From Oscillospiraceae bacterium (lineage in GTDB: Bacteria > Bacillota > Clostridia > Oscillospirales > Acutalibacteraceae): a DNA stretch of 48,523 nt. The notes below the pieces were generated by a model. That model saw only the letters and a list, made by a program, of their open reading frames with translations. It was not told the origin of the DNA and ran no database searches. This document shows, piece after piece, positions 33,652 to 43,011 of the stretch; positions within the stretch are counted from its first letter, which is position 1, and each line of letters begins with the position of its first letter. The stretch covers positions 1 to 48,523 of the forward strand of contig SVOV01000016.1 of the NCBI GenBank assembly GCA_015066205.1, in the 5' to 3' direction. The position numbers and the translations under genes are program-made.

Positions 33652-34915
33652 ACAGATCCACTCCTTCCAGAATTACTTCATCATATAATTCAAGAAGGCC
33701 TGAGGTTTCATTGTCATCACCCGAGAGAATTATATTATCATCGGAATGTACTATCAGCACCTTTCTGAATTCAACAAGATTACCCATCTTGATATAAACG
33801 CCCTTTTCTCCGTCTACGGTACGAAGAGCCATTCTGTCAACAGCAAGTCCGGAAACGGAGCCTACTCTGATCTTGACGGATACATTACGGAGTCCTGCGA
33901 TATGCTCATTCATAAGATTACTGCTGAGAACAAGTGCGACCTCGTCCGAGCCGTCAACCATATTTACGGCTTCTATTCTCATTCTTACCTCATCAACCTG
34001 AGAATCACTGAAGAAAACAGTAACATATGAGCCCTTTGTTTTACCTGCAAGCGCCTCCAAAGTTGTGTTACAGACAAGATACCAGTTAAAATCCGTTATA
34101 AGCTTTCCTACATTATGGGATGAAACTGAAGTCACATCCGTTTCAAGAAGTCGTTTTACATCATCAGGCATAAGAGATCGGACTGATGAGAAGTCTGCGG
34201 CAGATTCATAGCCGTCGGCAGTATTGACATAAAAGCCGGAGCCGTCTACCGTGACACTTGAGGAAGGAACGGCAAGATTCTTAATGGAGTCATACTCCTT
34301 CTGCAGTTCCTGAATCTTCGGAGTAACATCAATTTTTATTCCCGTACCCATCTGCTTTTTGGTTATAGCCTCCCGAAGCTGTCTTGACAGGTCATATACA
34401 GATGTCAGATCATCCTTTTCTATTACCTCCGAAAGGTTAAACAGTATATCATTGACGCTGTTTTTATAAACATCGATATCTGTCTGCTGAGTTATCTGCG
34501 AGTTCATTGCCACGGTGCGGTAATACTCTATTTCCGCTGAAAGCTCCGTGAGTCTTTCGGCATAGCCGGCTTTTGTTCCGTCGGAATAAACATTTGCCAC
34601 AACATCGCCTATTGCAACCTTTGAGCCGTTATTTACCGCAGGAACGATAGTTCCCGAATACATATGGTCTATAACCTTTTCATCTCTTATTACAAAGGCC
34701 TTTACATCAATGGTTTCATATACCGTTCTCGTAACAGCGGTCTGGGTTCTTATGGGACTTGCCGTTCCTATAAGAGAAACCAGAGGATATGTAATAATAA
34801 AAAGTAAGAACAGAATAAAAATAACAGAGGCAACTATTCTTATCTTCGGATCCGTCACTTCAAAGTCTATACTTGTGCTTATGCCTTTTCTCGCTTTTTT
34901 ACTGTTTTTTTTCAA
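33629..34915 (-). CDS. HlyD-like membrane fusion/adaptor protein of the division cluster
   Basis: 428 residues. One membrane segment (about 28-50), then an outside part with a biotinyl-lipoyl-like half near YSGTIVPAVNNGSKVAIGDV, a coiled coil (about 120-205), and a beta-barrel region with FFSDSQVDEVRMRIEAV. The start is TTG at 34915, 7 bases from GGAGG; an in-frame stop directly upstream excludes any longer form. Its start overlaps the miaA stop by 4 bases. No partner ABC transporter is nearby, so a role in envelope or division, not efflux, is plausible (inference). Confidence 0.8.
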   Translation of the reverse strand: MKKNSKKARKGISTSIDFEVTDPKIRIVASVIFILFLLFIITYPLVSLIGTASPIRTQTAVTRTVYETIDVKAFVIRDEKVIDHMYSGTIVPAVNNGSKVAIGDVVANVYSDGTKAGYAERLTELSAEIEYYRTVAMNSQITQQTDIDVYKNSVNDILFNLSEVIEKDDLTSVYDLSRQLREAITKKQMGTGIKIDVTPKIQELQKEYDSIKNLAVPSSSVTVDGSGFYVNTADGYESAADFSSVRSLMPDDVKRLLETDVTSVSSHNVGKLITDFNWYLVCNTTLEALAGKTKGSYVTVFFSDSQVDEVRMRIEAVNMVDGSDEVALVLSSNLMNEHIAGLRNVSVKIRVGSVSGLAVDRMALRTVDGEKGVYIKMGNLVEFRKVLIVHSDDNIILSGDDNETSGLLELYDEVILEGVDLYESKLLN

Positions 34916-35886
34916 GCATTATCCTCCTCCTTGAACAAATTACTATCATTTATTATTCTTTCAGCAGCGTCGACCGCCTCGGAAATATCTTTATAATCAT
35001 CACAGTAAATACTGTGTACCTTGCTGTTTTTTCTGAACCATGTCATCTGCCTTTTAGCATAATGGCGGGTTGCCTTTTTTAGATTATCTTTGGCCTCCTC
35101 AAGAGAAAGCTCTCCCTTAAGGTAGCCTGCAATCTCCTTATGACCTATCGCCTGAGCACTTGTATAGTCTTCGTGAAGAGAAAAATATTCCTTTGCCTCT
35201 TCAACAAGGCCTTTTTCAATCATCATATCAACTCTTCGGTTGATCCTGTCATATAAAATCTCTCTGTCACGGTACTGGAGATAAATATATACCGCTTCAT
35301 AGGGCGAGGGAACGCATCTTGAACGCTCTCTCAAGACGGAGGGCTTTTCTCCTGTAAGATAAAGCACCTCAAGGGCACGGAGCACTCTGCCCTGATTATT
35401 GATGTGTAAGGCTTCTGCCGTTTCGGGATCTTTTTCATAAAGCTCGTTATAAAGGCTTTCTATTCCCTCTTTTTCAAGCCTTTCACGAAGCTTTTTTCTT
35501 ATTTCCTCATTATCGGGCTCGTCCTCAAACTGAATATTCTGAAGAAAGCTGTCAACATAAAGCCCCGTACCGCCGCAGACTATCACCCTTTTTCCTCTTG
35601 AAAGAATATCCCTTACGGCACTTTCCGCATCCTTGATAAAGGATGCGACACTGTAGGTACAGTCTGAATCAAGAAAGTCTATAAGATGATGGGGAATTCC
35701 CTGCATCTCTTCTTTTGTGGGCTTTGCGGATGCTATATCCATACCCTTATATATCTGCATTGAATCGGCAGATATTATTTCGGCACCGAATCTCTTTGCC
35801 AGCTCCACTGCAAATGCGGTTTTTCCGGAGGCTGTGGGGCCGACAACTGCGATTACGGGAATTTTTTTATCTAAGGTAATTTCCAT
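34912..35886 (-). CDS. miaA: tRNA dimethylallyltransferase
   Basis: Adds a dimethylallyl group to N6 of A37 in tRNAs reading UNN codons; MiaB (41119-42546) then methylthiolates the product. 324 residues. The P-loop is GPTASGKTAF, followed by ISADSMQIYKGMDI and, later, GGTGLYVDS. ATG directly follows the TAA of mutL, so the two are coupled. Complete. Confidence 0.96.
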   Translation of the reverse strand: MEITLDKKIPVIAVVGPTASGKTAFAVELAKRFGAEIISADSMQIYKGMDIASAKPTKEEMQGIPHHLIDFLDSDCTYSVASFIKDAESAVRDILSRGKRVIVCGGTGLYVDSFLQNIQFEDEPDNEEIRKKLRERLEKEGIESLYNELYEKDPETAEALHINNQGRVLRALEVLYLTGEKPSVLRERSRCVPSPYEAVYIYLQYRDREILYDRINRRVDMMIEKGLVEEAKEYFSLHEDYTSAQAIGHKEIAGYLKGELSLEEAKDNLKKATRHYAKRQMTWFRKNSKVHSIYCDDYKDISEAVDAAERIINDSNLFKEEDNA

Positions 35887-38001
35887 TTACACTCTTCCGA
35901 ACTGTTTTTCAATCTCACGCTTTGTGAGTTCATACATCACGGGTCTTCCGTGAGGACAGTATCTGATGCTGTCATCACTGAGAAGCTTTTTAATAAAGAC
36001 TTCCGTTTCTTCCTTTTTCAGCCTGTCCCCCGCTTTTATTGCGGCACGGCAGGCGGTGGAATGATAAAGCCAGGTAAGTTTTTCGGGGACGGGACGCATA
36101 TTTCCCTTAAGAAGCTCTCCCGCCATTTCGGTTATAATTGAACTGATATCCTCTTTCTGCAGAGTCACGGGACATTCTCTTACAATAACAGTGCCGCCGC
36201 CGAAATCCTCGACTGCAAAGCCGCCCCGCAGGAAAACCTCGGTATTTTCGAGCACCGCCGCATATTCCTTGCCTGAAAGAGTAACGGCAACGGGAGAAAG
36301 AAGAAGCTGGGATGCAGTTTCCTCTTTTTCGCTCATCAGAGAATTGAATATCATTCTCTCGTGAGCGGCATGCTTATCTATAACTAAAAGCTTATCGCCC
36401 TTTTCAACAAGAATATAGGTAGAAAAGACCTCGCCTACGATTCTTATCTCCTCATTTTTTATTCCGTTGTCGGGCACAAAGGGAGTGTCTTCAGCAGGCT
36501 TTTCTTCCTGTTTTCCGATGTAATACCTCTCATTTTCTTCAGTGACCTTTTCTTTCGGGGTCATATTATTGAAAATGCCTGATGTATCACGGAAAACCGC
36601 AACACGATCCTTTTCGGGCAGAGAAAAAGGCTTATTTACGGAAAAATTTTCTTCGTCTTCAGCAGTAATATCAATTACCGGAACAGCTGCCGTTCTTTTT
36701 TCTTCGGCTTCTTCTTTCACAACAGAAGCTTCTTCCGTTTTTACGGGAAAGGACTGTTCAACCGCATCCATAACGGTTTTCAGCTGTTTCGGAACCTCTC
36801 TTTTTTCAGGGATAACAGGTGTCACGGGAACGGTGCTATTTGATTCTGACGAAAAAGACTGCTTTTTCGGAGTAAGAGGTCCGATGTTTCTTACGGGAGT
36901 ATTGTTTTCGTTATTCAGCACAGACTGAGAAAATCTCATCTGTACGGGCTCAGGCTCTTTTTTTGCCGTAATATCTCTTTTTTCACGGAGGCTTATTTCC
37001 GGTCTTACATCATCACCCTTATTGAGGGCGGATTTCACGGAATAAAATACGGTTTCAAAGATCTTCGAATCTTCGGAAAACCTGATCTCTGTTTTTGCGG
37101 GGTGGACATTAACATCCACTTTACCCGCGGGAATATCGATAAACAGGAAGCACATAGGGAATTTTCCCACCATTATCCTGTTTTTATATGCTTCGTCAAG
37201 AGCTGCCGCCGCAACGGGCACGCGGACATATCTGCCGTTCACAAAGACAAACTGCATATTTCTGTTGGGACGGTTATTCAGAGGTCTTGAAACAAAGCCC
37301 TTTATCTTTATTGTCTGATATTCATATTCAACGGGGATGAGAGCCTCGCTTATCTCCTTGCCGAAGATATTATAAACGGCAGAACGGAGATCTCCGTTTC
37401 CCTGTGTCATAAGAACATTTTTTCCGTCTTTTATAAGAGTGAATTTTATTTCGGGATGTGACAGAGCAGTTTTTTGAACAACATCCGTGACATAAGAGCC
37501 CTCTGTCATATCCTTTTTCAGGAATTTCATTCTTGCGGGAGTGTTATAGAATAGATCTCTTACGATTACGGTAGTTCCGTCAGGACAGCCCGCATCGTCA
37601 AAGGACAGCTCCTCGCCGCCTGCTATCTCAATACCCGTACCGATGCTGTCTTCAGCGGTTTTTGTGAGCATTGAAAGCCTTGATACTGCGGCTATTGACG
37701 GAAGAGCCTCACCGCGGAAGCCGAGAGTAAAAATTGCATCGAGGTCTTCGCCTGACCTGATCTTACTTGTTCCGTGGCTTGTAAAGGCTTTTCTTACATC
37801 GTCTCTATCGATTCCGCAGCCGTTATCGGTAACACGGATGTATTTCACTCCGCCGTTTTTGATTTCGACGGTGATGGCGGAAGAACCCGCATCTATTGAA
37901 TTCTCTATAAGCTCTTTTACTGCAGACGACGGTCTTTCAACAACTTCGCCCGCCGCTATGAGCTCTGCCACTGATTTCGGAAGAACATTGATTCTCGGCA
38001 T
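35887..38001 (-). CDS. mutL: DNA mismatch repair protein MutL
   Basis: 704 residues. The N-terminal GHKL ATPase has ELIENSIDAGS, DNGCGI and FTSHGTSKI; a long acidic linker (about 330-530) comes next, then the C-terminal endonuclease domain. There the metal motif reads DKHAAHERMIFN: the usual Q is K and the last glutamate of the DQHA-x2-E-x4-E pattern is N. ACRAAIKAGD and CPHGRPV are intact. The nicking activity is probably kept, but the missing glutamate deserves note. It follows mutS by 23 bases. Confidence 0.95.
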   Translation of the reverse strand: MPRINVLPKSVAELIAAGEVVERPSSAVKELIENSIDAGSSAITVEIKNGGVKYIRVTDNGCGIDRDDVRKAFTSHGTSKIRSGEDLDAIFTLGFRGEALPSIAAVSRLSMLTKTAEDSIGTGIEIAGGEELSFDDAGCPDGTTVIVRDLFYNTPARMKFLKKDMTEGSYVTDVVQKTALSHPEIKFTLIKDGKNVLMTQGNGDLRSAVYNIFGKEISEALIPVEYEYQTIKIKGFVSRPLNNRPNRNMQFVFVNGRYVRVPVAAAALDEAYKNRIMVGKFPMCFLFIDIPAGKVDVNVHPAKTEIRFSEDSKIFETVFYSVKSALNKGDDVRPEISLREKRDITAKKEPEPVQMRFSQSVLNNENNTPVRNIGPLTPKKQSFSSESNSTVPVTPVIPEKREVPKQLKTVMDAVEQSFPVKTEEASVVKEEAEEKRTAAVPVIDITAEDEENFSVNKPFSLPEKDRVAVFRDTSGIFNNMTPKEKVTEENERYYIGKQEEKPAEDTPFVPDNGIKNEEIRIVGEVFSTYILVEKGDKLLVIDKHAAHERMIFNSLMSEKEETASQLLLSPVAVTLSGKEYAAVLENTEVFLRGGFAVEDFGGGTVIVRECPVTLQKEDISSIITEMAGELLKGNMRPVPEKLTWLYHSTACRAAIKAGDRLKKEETEVFIKKLLSDDSIRYCPHGRPVMYELTKREIEKQFGRV

Positions 38002-38024
38002 TTTTCCGCCGCCTTTCCTTAAAA

Positions 38025-40637
38025 TTAAACTATACGCTTTTTCAGTTCATAAAGCTTCTGAAGCGCTTCAATGGGAGTTAAAGTATTGACATCGAGGCTT
38101 TTCAGCTCTTCAAGAATCTCATTGTTAAATGAACCGAACATCTGAAGCTGGCCGAAATCCTCCTCCGGCTCTTTTCTGACAGGAGCCTTAGCGGCAGTGT
38201 GAACAGTGCCGTTTTCTTCAAGCTCCGATAAAATCACCTTTGCCCTCTTTACTACGCTTGCGGGAACACCCGAAAGCTTTGCAACCTCAATACCGTAGCT
38301 TCCGTCGGCTGCACCGGGGACAATTCTTCTTAAGAAGGTAATATCGTCACCGCGCTTTTTAACGGAGGTATTATAATTTTTAACTCCGTGAAGCTGACCT
38401 TCAAGCTCTGTCAGCTCGTGATAATGGGTCGCAAAAAGGGTCTTTGCACCTATTTTCTTCTTATCCGTAACATATTCGAGAACCGCTCTTGCAATACTCA
38501 TACCGTCATAGGTAGATGTACCTCTTCCTATTTCGTCAAGAATAATAAGACTCTTATTTGTGGCAGAGGAAAGAATTGAGGAGACCTCGCTCATCTCTGT
38601 CATAAAGGTAGACTGACCGCCTACAAGGTCATCGGAAGCACCCACTCTTGTGAATATGCTGTCAACGATTCCTATCTCAGCGCTTCTTGCGGGTACAAAG
38701 GATCCCATCTGAGCCATAAGCACGATAATTGCGGTCTGACGCATATATGTGGATTTACCTGCCATATTGGGGCCTGTGATGATGGCGGCTGAAGTTCCGT
38801 CACCGTCAAGATATGTATCATTTGGGACAAACGGTGCTCCGTCGAGGAATTTTTCAACAACGGGGTGTCTGCCGTCTTTTATGTCAATGACATCGCCGAG
38901 ATTTACCTCGGGACGCACATAGTTATTACGCTGTGCGGTTTCAGAGAGGGAGCAAAGTGAATCAAGACGGGCTATGGCGGATGCCGTTTTTCTTAAACGG
39001 AACTGAGCATCGGAAACAGTGTTTCTGACCTCACAGAAAAGCTCATATTCAAGCTTTGCTATTCTCTCCTGAGCTCCGAGAACCTTTGCTTCAAGCTCCT
39101 TGAGCTCGGGGGTTATATATCTTTCACAGTTTGTGAGAGTCTGCTTTCTTATATAGTGCTCGGGAACATAATCCTTGAAGGAATTGAGCACCTCGATATA
39201 GTAGCCGAATACACGGTTATAGCCTATACGAAGCTTCTTTATTCCTGTTTTCTCCTGTTCCTCGAATTCTATCTTTGCAAGATAATCCTTGCCGCCGTTA
39301 ACAATACTTCGAAGCTCATCAAGCTCCGAGTGATAGCCGTCTTTTATCATATTGCCTTCTCTTACGGAAAAGGGCGGATCCTCGGTTATGGCATTGGAGA
39401 TAAGCTCTCTTATATCCTGAAGCTCGTCAATTTCGGAACAGATATCACGGAGCATTCCGGAGCGGACCTCCGAAAGAAGCTCTCTCAGTGCGGGAAGCGC
39501 GGAGGCTGTCGCATAAAGGCTTCTCAATTCCTTGGCATTTGCAGAACCGTAGACAACACGGGTGGTGATTCTTTCAAGATCATTTATACCCGTTAAGATG
39601 TCACGGAGCTCCTGGCGCAGCTGACCTAATTCGTAAAGCTCCTCAACCGCATTGAGTCTGTTATTTATTCCCGTAAGATTCACAAGGGGCTGTTCGACCC
39701 AGCTTCTGAGAAGTCTTTTTCCCATAGCGGTCTTTGTTTTATCAAGCACCCAGAGAAGAGAGCCCTTTTTCTCTCTTCTTCTTTCGGTTTCCGTCAGTTC
39801 AAGATTTCTTCTTGTGACAGCACCGAGGGAAAGGTATTTTTCATCGTTATAAATTTTAATTTCGGTAATATTTCCGAGAGAATTTCTTTGTGTATCGTAA
39901 AGATAAGTAAGTATCGCACCGAGAGCCTTTACGGAATGAGCACTTTCGTCAAGAGAAAGCTCACCGAGGCTTTTTCCGAAATGGTCCGTTATGACCTTTT
40001 CATTTGCTTCATACGAAAAGCTTTCTTCGTTTTTTACGGAAGCGAGAATATCCGTTTTTCTTGATATATATGTTCTTAAGAACCTGTCCGCAGGAACGGC
40101 TTCATTTGTAATGAGCTCCGTGGGAGAAAACCTTGCTATTGCATTGATTATCTTCTCCTGAACATTTTCTCCCGCTTCCTCGCTTACATAAAGCTCACCT
40201 GTTGAAACATCGCAGAAGCTGAGCCCTGCTTTATTGTCGTCAAAATAAACCGAAGCAAGAAAATTGTTCTTTTCCTCGTCAAGCATAATGCTCTCGGTAA
40301 CGGTACCGGGGGTTATGACTCTTATAACATCTCTTGTGACGATACCCTTTGCCTGCGACGGGTCCTCAGTCTGCTCGCATACGGCTACCTTATAGCCCTT
40401 TGCTACAAGACGGGCAATATATGTATCAGCGGCGTGAAAAGGAATTCCGCACATAGGCGCTCTTTCCTCCTGACCGCAATCCCTTCCTGTCAGCACAAGC
40501 TCAAGCTCTCTTGATGCTGTTTTTGCATCATCGAAGAACATTTCGTAAAAGTCACCGAGACGGTAAAAAAGCAGCGCATCCCTGTACTGTTCTTTTATTT
40601 TGAAATATTGCTTCATCATCGGCGTGAATTCTGCCAT
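38025..40637 (-). CDS. mutS: DNA mismatch repair protein MutS
   Basis: 870 residues, normal for MutS1. The mismatch-contact motif is GDFYEMFFDDA (family F-x-E), near residue 30. The ATPase has GPNMAGKST (Walker A), a STFMTEM signature, and a DEIGRGTST Walker B region. The C-terminal tail carries a PIEALQKLYELKK tetramer/MutL-contact helix. Recognises mispairs and calls MutL. ATG at 40637 lies 41 bases after the RicA-like gene. Confidence 0.97.
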   Translation of the reverse strand: MAEFTPMMKQYFKIKEQYRDALLFYRLGDFYEMFFDDAKTASRELELVLTGRDCGQEERAPMCGIPFHAADTYIARLVAKGYKVAVCEQTEDPSQAKGIVTRDVIRVITPGTVTESIMLDEEKNNFLASVYFDDNKAGLSFCDVSTGELYVSEEAGENVQEKIINAIARFSPTELITNEAVPADRFLRTYISRKTDILASVKNEESFSYEANEKVITDHFGKSLGELSLDESAHSVKALGAILTYLYDTQRNSLGNITEIKIYNDEKYLSLGAVTRRNLELTETERRREKKGSLLWVLDKTKTAMGKRLLRSWVEQPLVNLTGINNRLNAVEELYELGQLRQELRDILTGINDLERITTRVVYGSANAKELRSLYATASALPALRELLSEVRSGMLRDICSEIDELQDIRELISNAITEDPPFSVREGNMIKDGYHSELDELRSIVNGGKDYLAKIEFEEQEKTGIKKLRIGYNRVFGYYIEVLNSFKDYVPEHYIRKQTLTNCERYITPELKELEAKVLGAQERIAKLEYELFCEVRNTVSDAQFRLRKTASAIARLDSLCSLSETAQRNNYVRPEVNLGDVIDIKDGRHPVVEKFLDGAPFVPNDTYLDGDGTSAAIITGPNMAGKSTYMRQTAIIVLMAQMGSFVPARSAEIGIVDSIFTRVGASDDLVGGQSTFMTEMSEVSSILSSATNKSLIILDEIGRGTSTYDGMSIARAVLEYVTDKKKIGAKTLFATHYHELTELEGQLHGVKNYNTSVKKRGDDITFLRRIVPGAADGSYGIEVAKLSGVPASVVKRAKVILSELEENGTVHTAAKAPVRKEPEEDFGQLQMFGSFNNEILEELKSLDVNTLTPIEALQKLYELKKRIV

Positions 40638-40678
40638 TTTATAACTTCCTTATCTATTACTCCGATTTATTTTCTTTA

Positions 40679-41092
40679 TCAGCCGCAGCCGCCGCAGGAT
40701 GCGCAGTTGCCGCCGCAGCCCTCCTCTGCCTTTGCAGGCTCACAGGTGTCGGGGTCATCGCCGTTTACGCAAAGAGTGAGAATCCCTATGAGATAGTTCA
40801 TCATTTCATCAACATTTCCCTTTGCCTCTTCATATTTTCTCATATTTTCATTGAGCATGATCTGTCCGTAGATCTCTCTGAATTCGCTGTCCATACTCTC
40901 AAGCTTTGCATTGTCGGGCTCTTCCTTTGCCGACTCGTTCTGATATGAAAGCTGAATAAGGTTGAGCTTTCCGATAAGACCGTTGAGCTCCATATCACCT
41001 TCGTTTGCTGCCTGTGCCTTTTTGAATTCAAGGTATCTTTCATCAGCCTGAATTGCTTTTCCGAGCTCTCTTACTGCTGTAATTACATCCAT
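40679..41092 (-). CDS. YlbF/YmcA (RicA-type) protein with cysteine-rich tail
   Basis: 137 residues. Helical YlbF/YmcA domain (MDVITAVRELGKAIQADERY ... LNLIQLSYQN), then a tail with cysteines at 117, 126, 130, 133 and 136 (GCGGNCASCGGCG). In Bacillus, YmcA (RicA), YlbF (RicF) and YaaT form a complex that carries Fe-S clusters and affects RNA processing and development. ymcA there lies next to miaB and upstream of mutS-mutL, the same order as here, so this is probably RicA. The ATG at 41092 is 8 bases behind GGAG; a TTG at 41110 is less well placed. Confidence 0.82.
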   Translation of the reverse strand: MDVITAVRELGKAIQADERYLEFKKAQAANEGDMELNGLIGKLNLIQLSYQNESAKEEPDNAKLESMDSEFREIYGQIMLNENMRKYEEAKGNVDEMMNYLIGILTLCVNGDDPDTCEPAKAEEGCGGNCASCGGCG

Positions 41093-41118
41093 TGTTTTTT
41101 CTCCGTTCAAATATTATT

Positions 41119-42546
41119 TTATTGAAGCTCTCCCGATAATATCCAGTTGAGAGCGTTTGTAACTTTTACTTTACGGTATGTTCCGATAAGAGAAGCATCT
41201 CCCTCGAAATCGATATTGATATTTCCGTCTGTTCTGCCTGTAAGTCTGCCGTCATTTTCCTTTGTGAAGCCTTCAACGAGCACCTCATATGTATTTCCGA
41301 GCATTGACTGACATCTTTTTGCCGCGATGCTCTCCTGCTTTTTCAGAAGAAGCGAGAACCACGAGGATTTTTCCTTATAGGTGACGGGATCCTCCATATT
41401 CTCGGCCTTTGTCCCCTTTCGCGGTGAGAAGATAAAGGTGAAAAGCGATGTAAAGCGGACCTCCTCAATGAGAGATAAGGTATCAAGAAACTCCTCATAG
41501 GTTTCTCCGGGGAAGCCGACTATGATATCGCTTGTAAGAGATATATCGGGCATTACCTTTCTCGCATATGAAATAAGACCGAGATAATCCTCTCTCGTAT
41601 AGCCTCTGTTCATTTCCTTCAGCACTCGGTTATTTCCCGACTGAAAAGGAAGATGAAGGTGTCTTGCGACCTTTTCACAGGATGCCATGGTATCAAGAAG
41701 CTCCTTTGTACAATCCTTGGGGTGAGAGGTCATAAAGCGTATCTTGAAATCACCGGGAAGGTCATTTATCATTCTGAGAAGACGCGGAAAATTCACACCG
41801 TAAGCGCTGTTTTTTCCGTAGGAATTAACATTCTGACCGAGAAGAGTTATTTCCTTTGCTCCGAGAGAAATAAGCTCCTTTGCCTCTTCAATGACAGCCT
41901 CGGGAGAACGGCTTCTCTCTCTTCCTCTTACATAAGGCACTACGCAGTAGCTGCAGAAATTGTTACAGCCGTACATAATGGGAAGCCACATTTTGAAATC
42001 ACGGTCACGGTAAACGGGAAGTCCCTCTGCAACGGCGGGTTCCCCCTCTTCGGTCTCGAAAACTCTTTTTCCCGAACGAAGGACCTTATAAAGAAGCTCG
42101 GGCACTCGGTGTACGGCAAAGGTACCGAAAACAAGATTCACATAGGGATAGCTCTTTTTTATTCTCTCGGACACATGGGGCTGCTGCATCATACATCCGC
42201 AAAGAGCTATTATCATATCCTTTTTTTCGTTTTTTATGGGCTTGAGAGCACCCACATTCCCGAAGACCCTGTCCTCGGCGTGTTCTCTTACCGCACAGGT
42301 ATTGAAGAGCACGAAATCGGCATCCTCCCTGTTTTCGGTAAAAACATAACCCATTTCGTAAAGCTGACCCTTGATCCTTTCGGAATCAGCCACATTTCCC
42401 TGACAGCCGTATGTGTGGACATATGCCTTCGGGGGAGAAACGGGATATTTCACGGCAAGAATGGTTCTTATTTTATCAATGTATTCCCGCTGCTTCATTA
42501 TTTCTTCAAGCGGTATTTCAGGTGCAAGACCGGCTTTTACAGACAA
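41119..42546 (-). CDS. miaB: tRNA-2-methylthio-N6-dimethylallyladenosine synthase
   Basis: Radical-SAM methylthiotransferase making ms2i6A37 from i6A37. 475 residues. The N-terminal UPF0004 domain has cluster cysteines in YGCQGN, FNTCAVRE and ALCGCM; the radical SAM motif is CNNFCSYCVVP followed by RGRERSR; a TRAM domain ends the protein. Start TTG at 42546, 8 bases behind GGAGG. First gene of the mutS-mutL-miaA operon, promoter at 42611-42639. Confidence 0.96.
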   Translation of the reverse strand: MSVKAGLAPEIPLEEIMKQREYIDKIRTILAVKYPVSPPKAYVHTYGCQGNVADSERIKGQLYEMGYVFTENREDADFVLFNTCAVREHAEDRVFGNVGALKPIKNEKKDMIIALCGCMMQQPHVSERIKKSYPYVNLVFGTFAVHRVPELLYKVLRSGKRVFETEEGEPAVAEGLPVYRDRDFKMWLPIMYGCNNFCSYCVVPYVRGRERSRSPEAVIEEAKELISLGAKEITLLGQNVNSYGKNSAYGVNFPRLLRMINDLPGDFKIRFMTSHPKDCTKELLDTMASCEKVARHLHLPFQSGNNRVLKEMNRGYTREDYLGLISYARKVMPDISLTSDIIVGFPGETYEEFLDTLSLIEEVRFTSLFTFIFSPRKGTKAENMEDPVTYKEKSSWFSLLLKKQESIAAKRCQSMLGNTYEVLVEGFTKENDGRLTGRTDGNINIDFEGDASLIGTYRKVKVTNALNWILSGELQ

Positions 42547-42610
42547 ATCAGATTCCTCCGTAAGTACATCCGGACAAAATTTCCGGTTAAAAAAAATTAC
42601 AATTCAGTTT

Positions 42611-42639
42611 ATTATATATAATATAATTAAAAAAGTAAA
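42611..42639 (-). promoter_or_regulatory. Candidate sigma-A promoter of the miaB-mutS-mutL operon
   Basis: On the minus strand TTTACT (42634-42639), 17-base spacer, perfect TATAAT (42611-42616). A short leader hairpin CCGGA/TCCGG lies at 42570-42586. Confidence 0.7.
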
Positions 42640-42645
42640 GACTTT

Positions 42646-43011
42646 TCAAAAAATATTTTCGATTTTCGCCTTTTCGGTTTCAATTATCACGGCAAGAAAG
42701 GCACGAATATCCCCTACGGTATCTGCGGTTTTTCTTTCGCCGTTTTTTTCTTCGGAGGAAAAGCTTTCAATTTCAGCGAAAAATCTCTCCAGCATATCAG
42801 CCTCCGTGTGCTTAAGAAATACGGAAAGAGCCTTTCTTTCCTCCTGCCATTTTTCTAATAGTGCCTGAGTTTTTTCTTCGGTCATATCATCATAATCTTC
42901 TGTAAGAGCATAAAGCCCGTTCAGAGCATAAGAAACATAAAGATTAGAGCCTATGCATAAGCCGAGCGAAAAAATGAACATTATTACAGCTGCCGTTACC
43001 CTTGCGGTCAT
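42646..43011 (-). CDS. DUF4363-family membrane-anchored protein
   Basis: 121 residues. One N-terminal membrane helix (about 5-28) and a helical, charged outside domain. The pattern of a single anchor plus WQEERKALSVFLKHTEAD matches the DUF4363 family that accompanies DUF421 genes in Clostridia, often near sporulation genes. Its start overlaps the DUF421 stop by 4 bases. No function is established; a joint role with DUF421 in the spore membrane is a guess. Confidence 0.78.
   Translation of the reverse strand: MTARVTAAVIMFIFSLGLCIGSNLYVSYALNGLYALTEDYDDMTEEKTQALLEKWQEERKALSVFLKHTEADMLERFFAEIESFSSEEKNGERKTADTVGDIRAFLAVIIETEKAKIENIF

Noticed and set aside
41653..42621. Open frame of 322 codons on the plus strand
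   Set aside because: It lies antisense within miaB, which has full family motifs. There is no ribosome site, and its composition mirrors the complementary codons.
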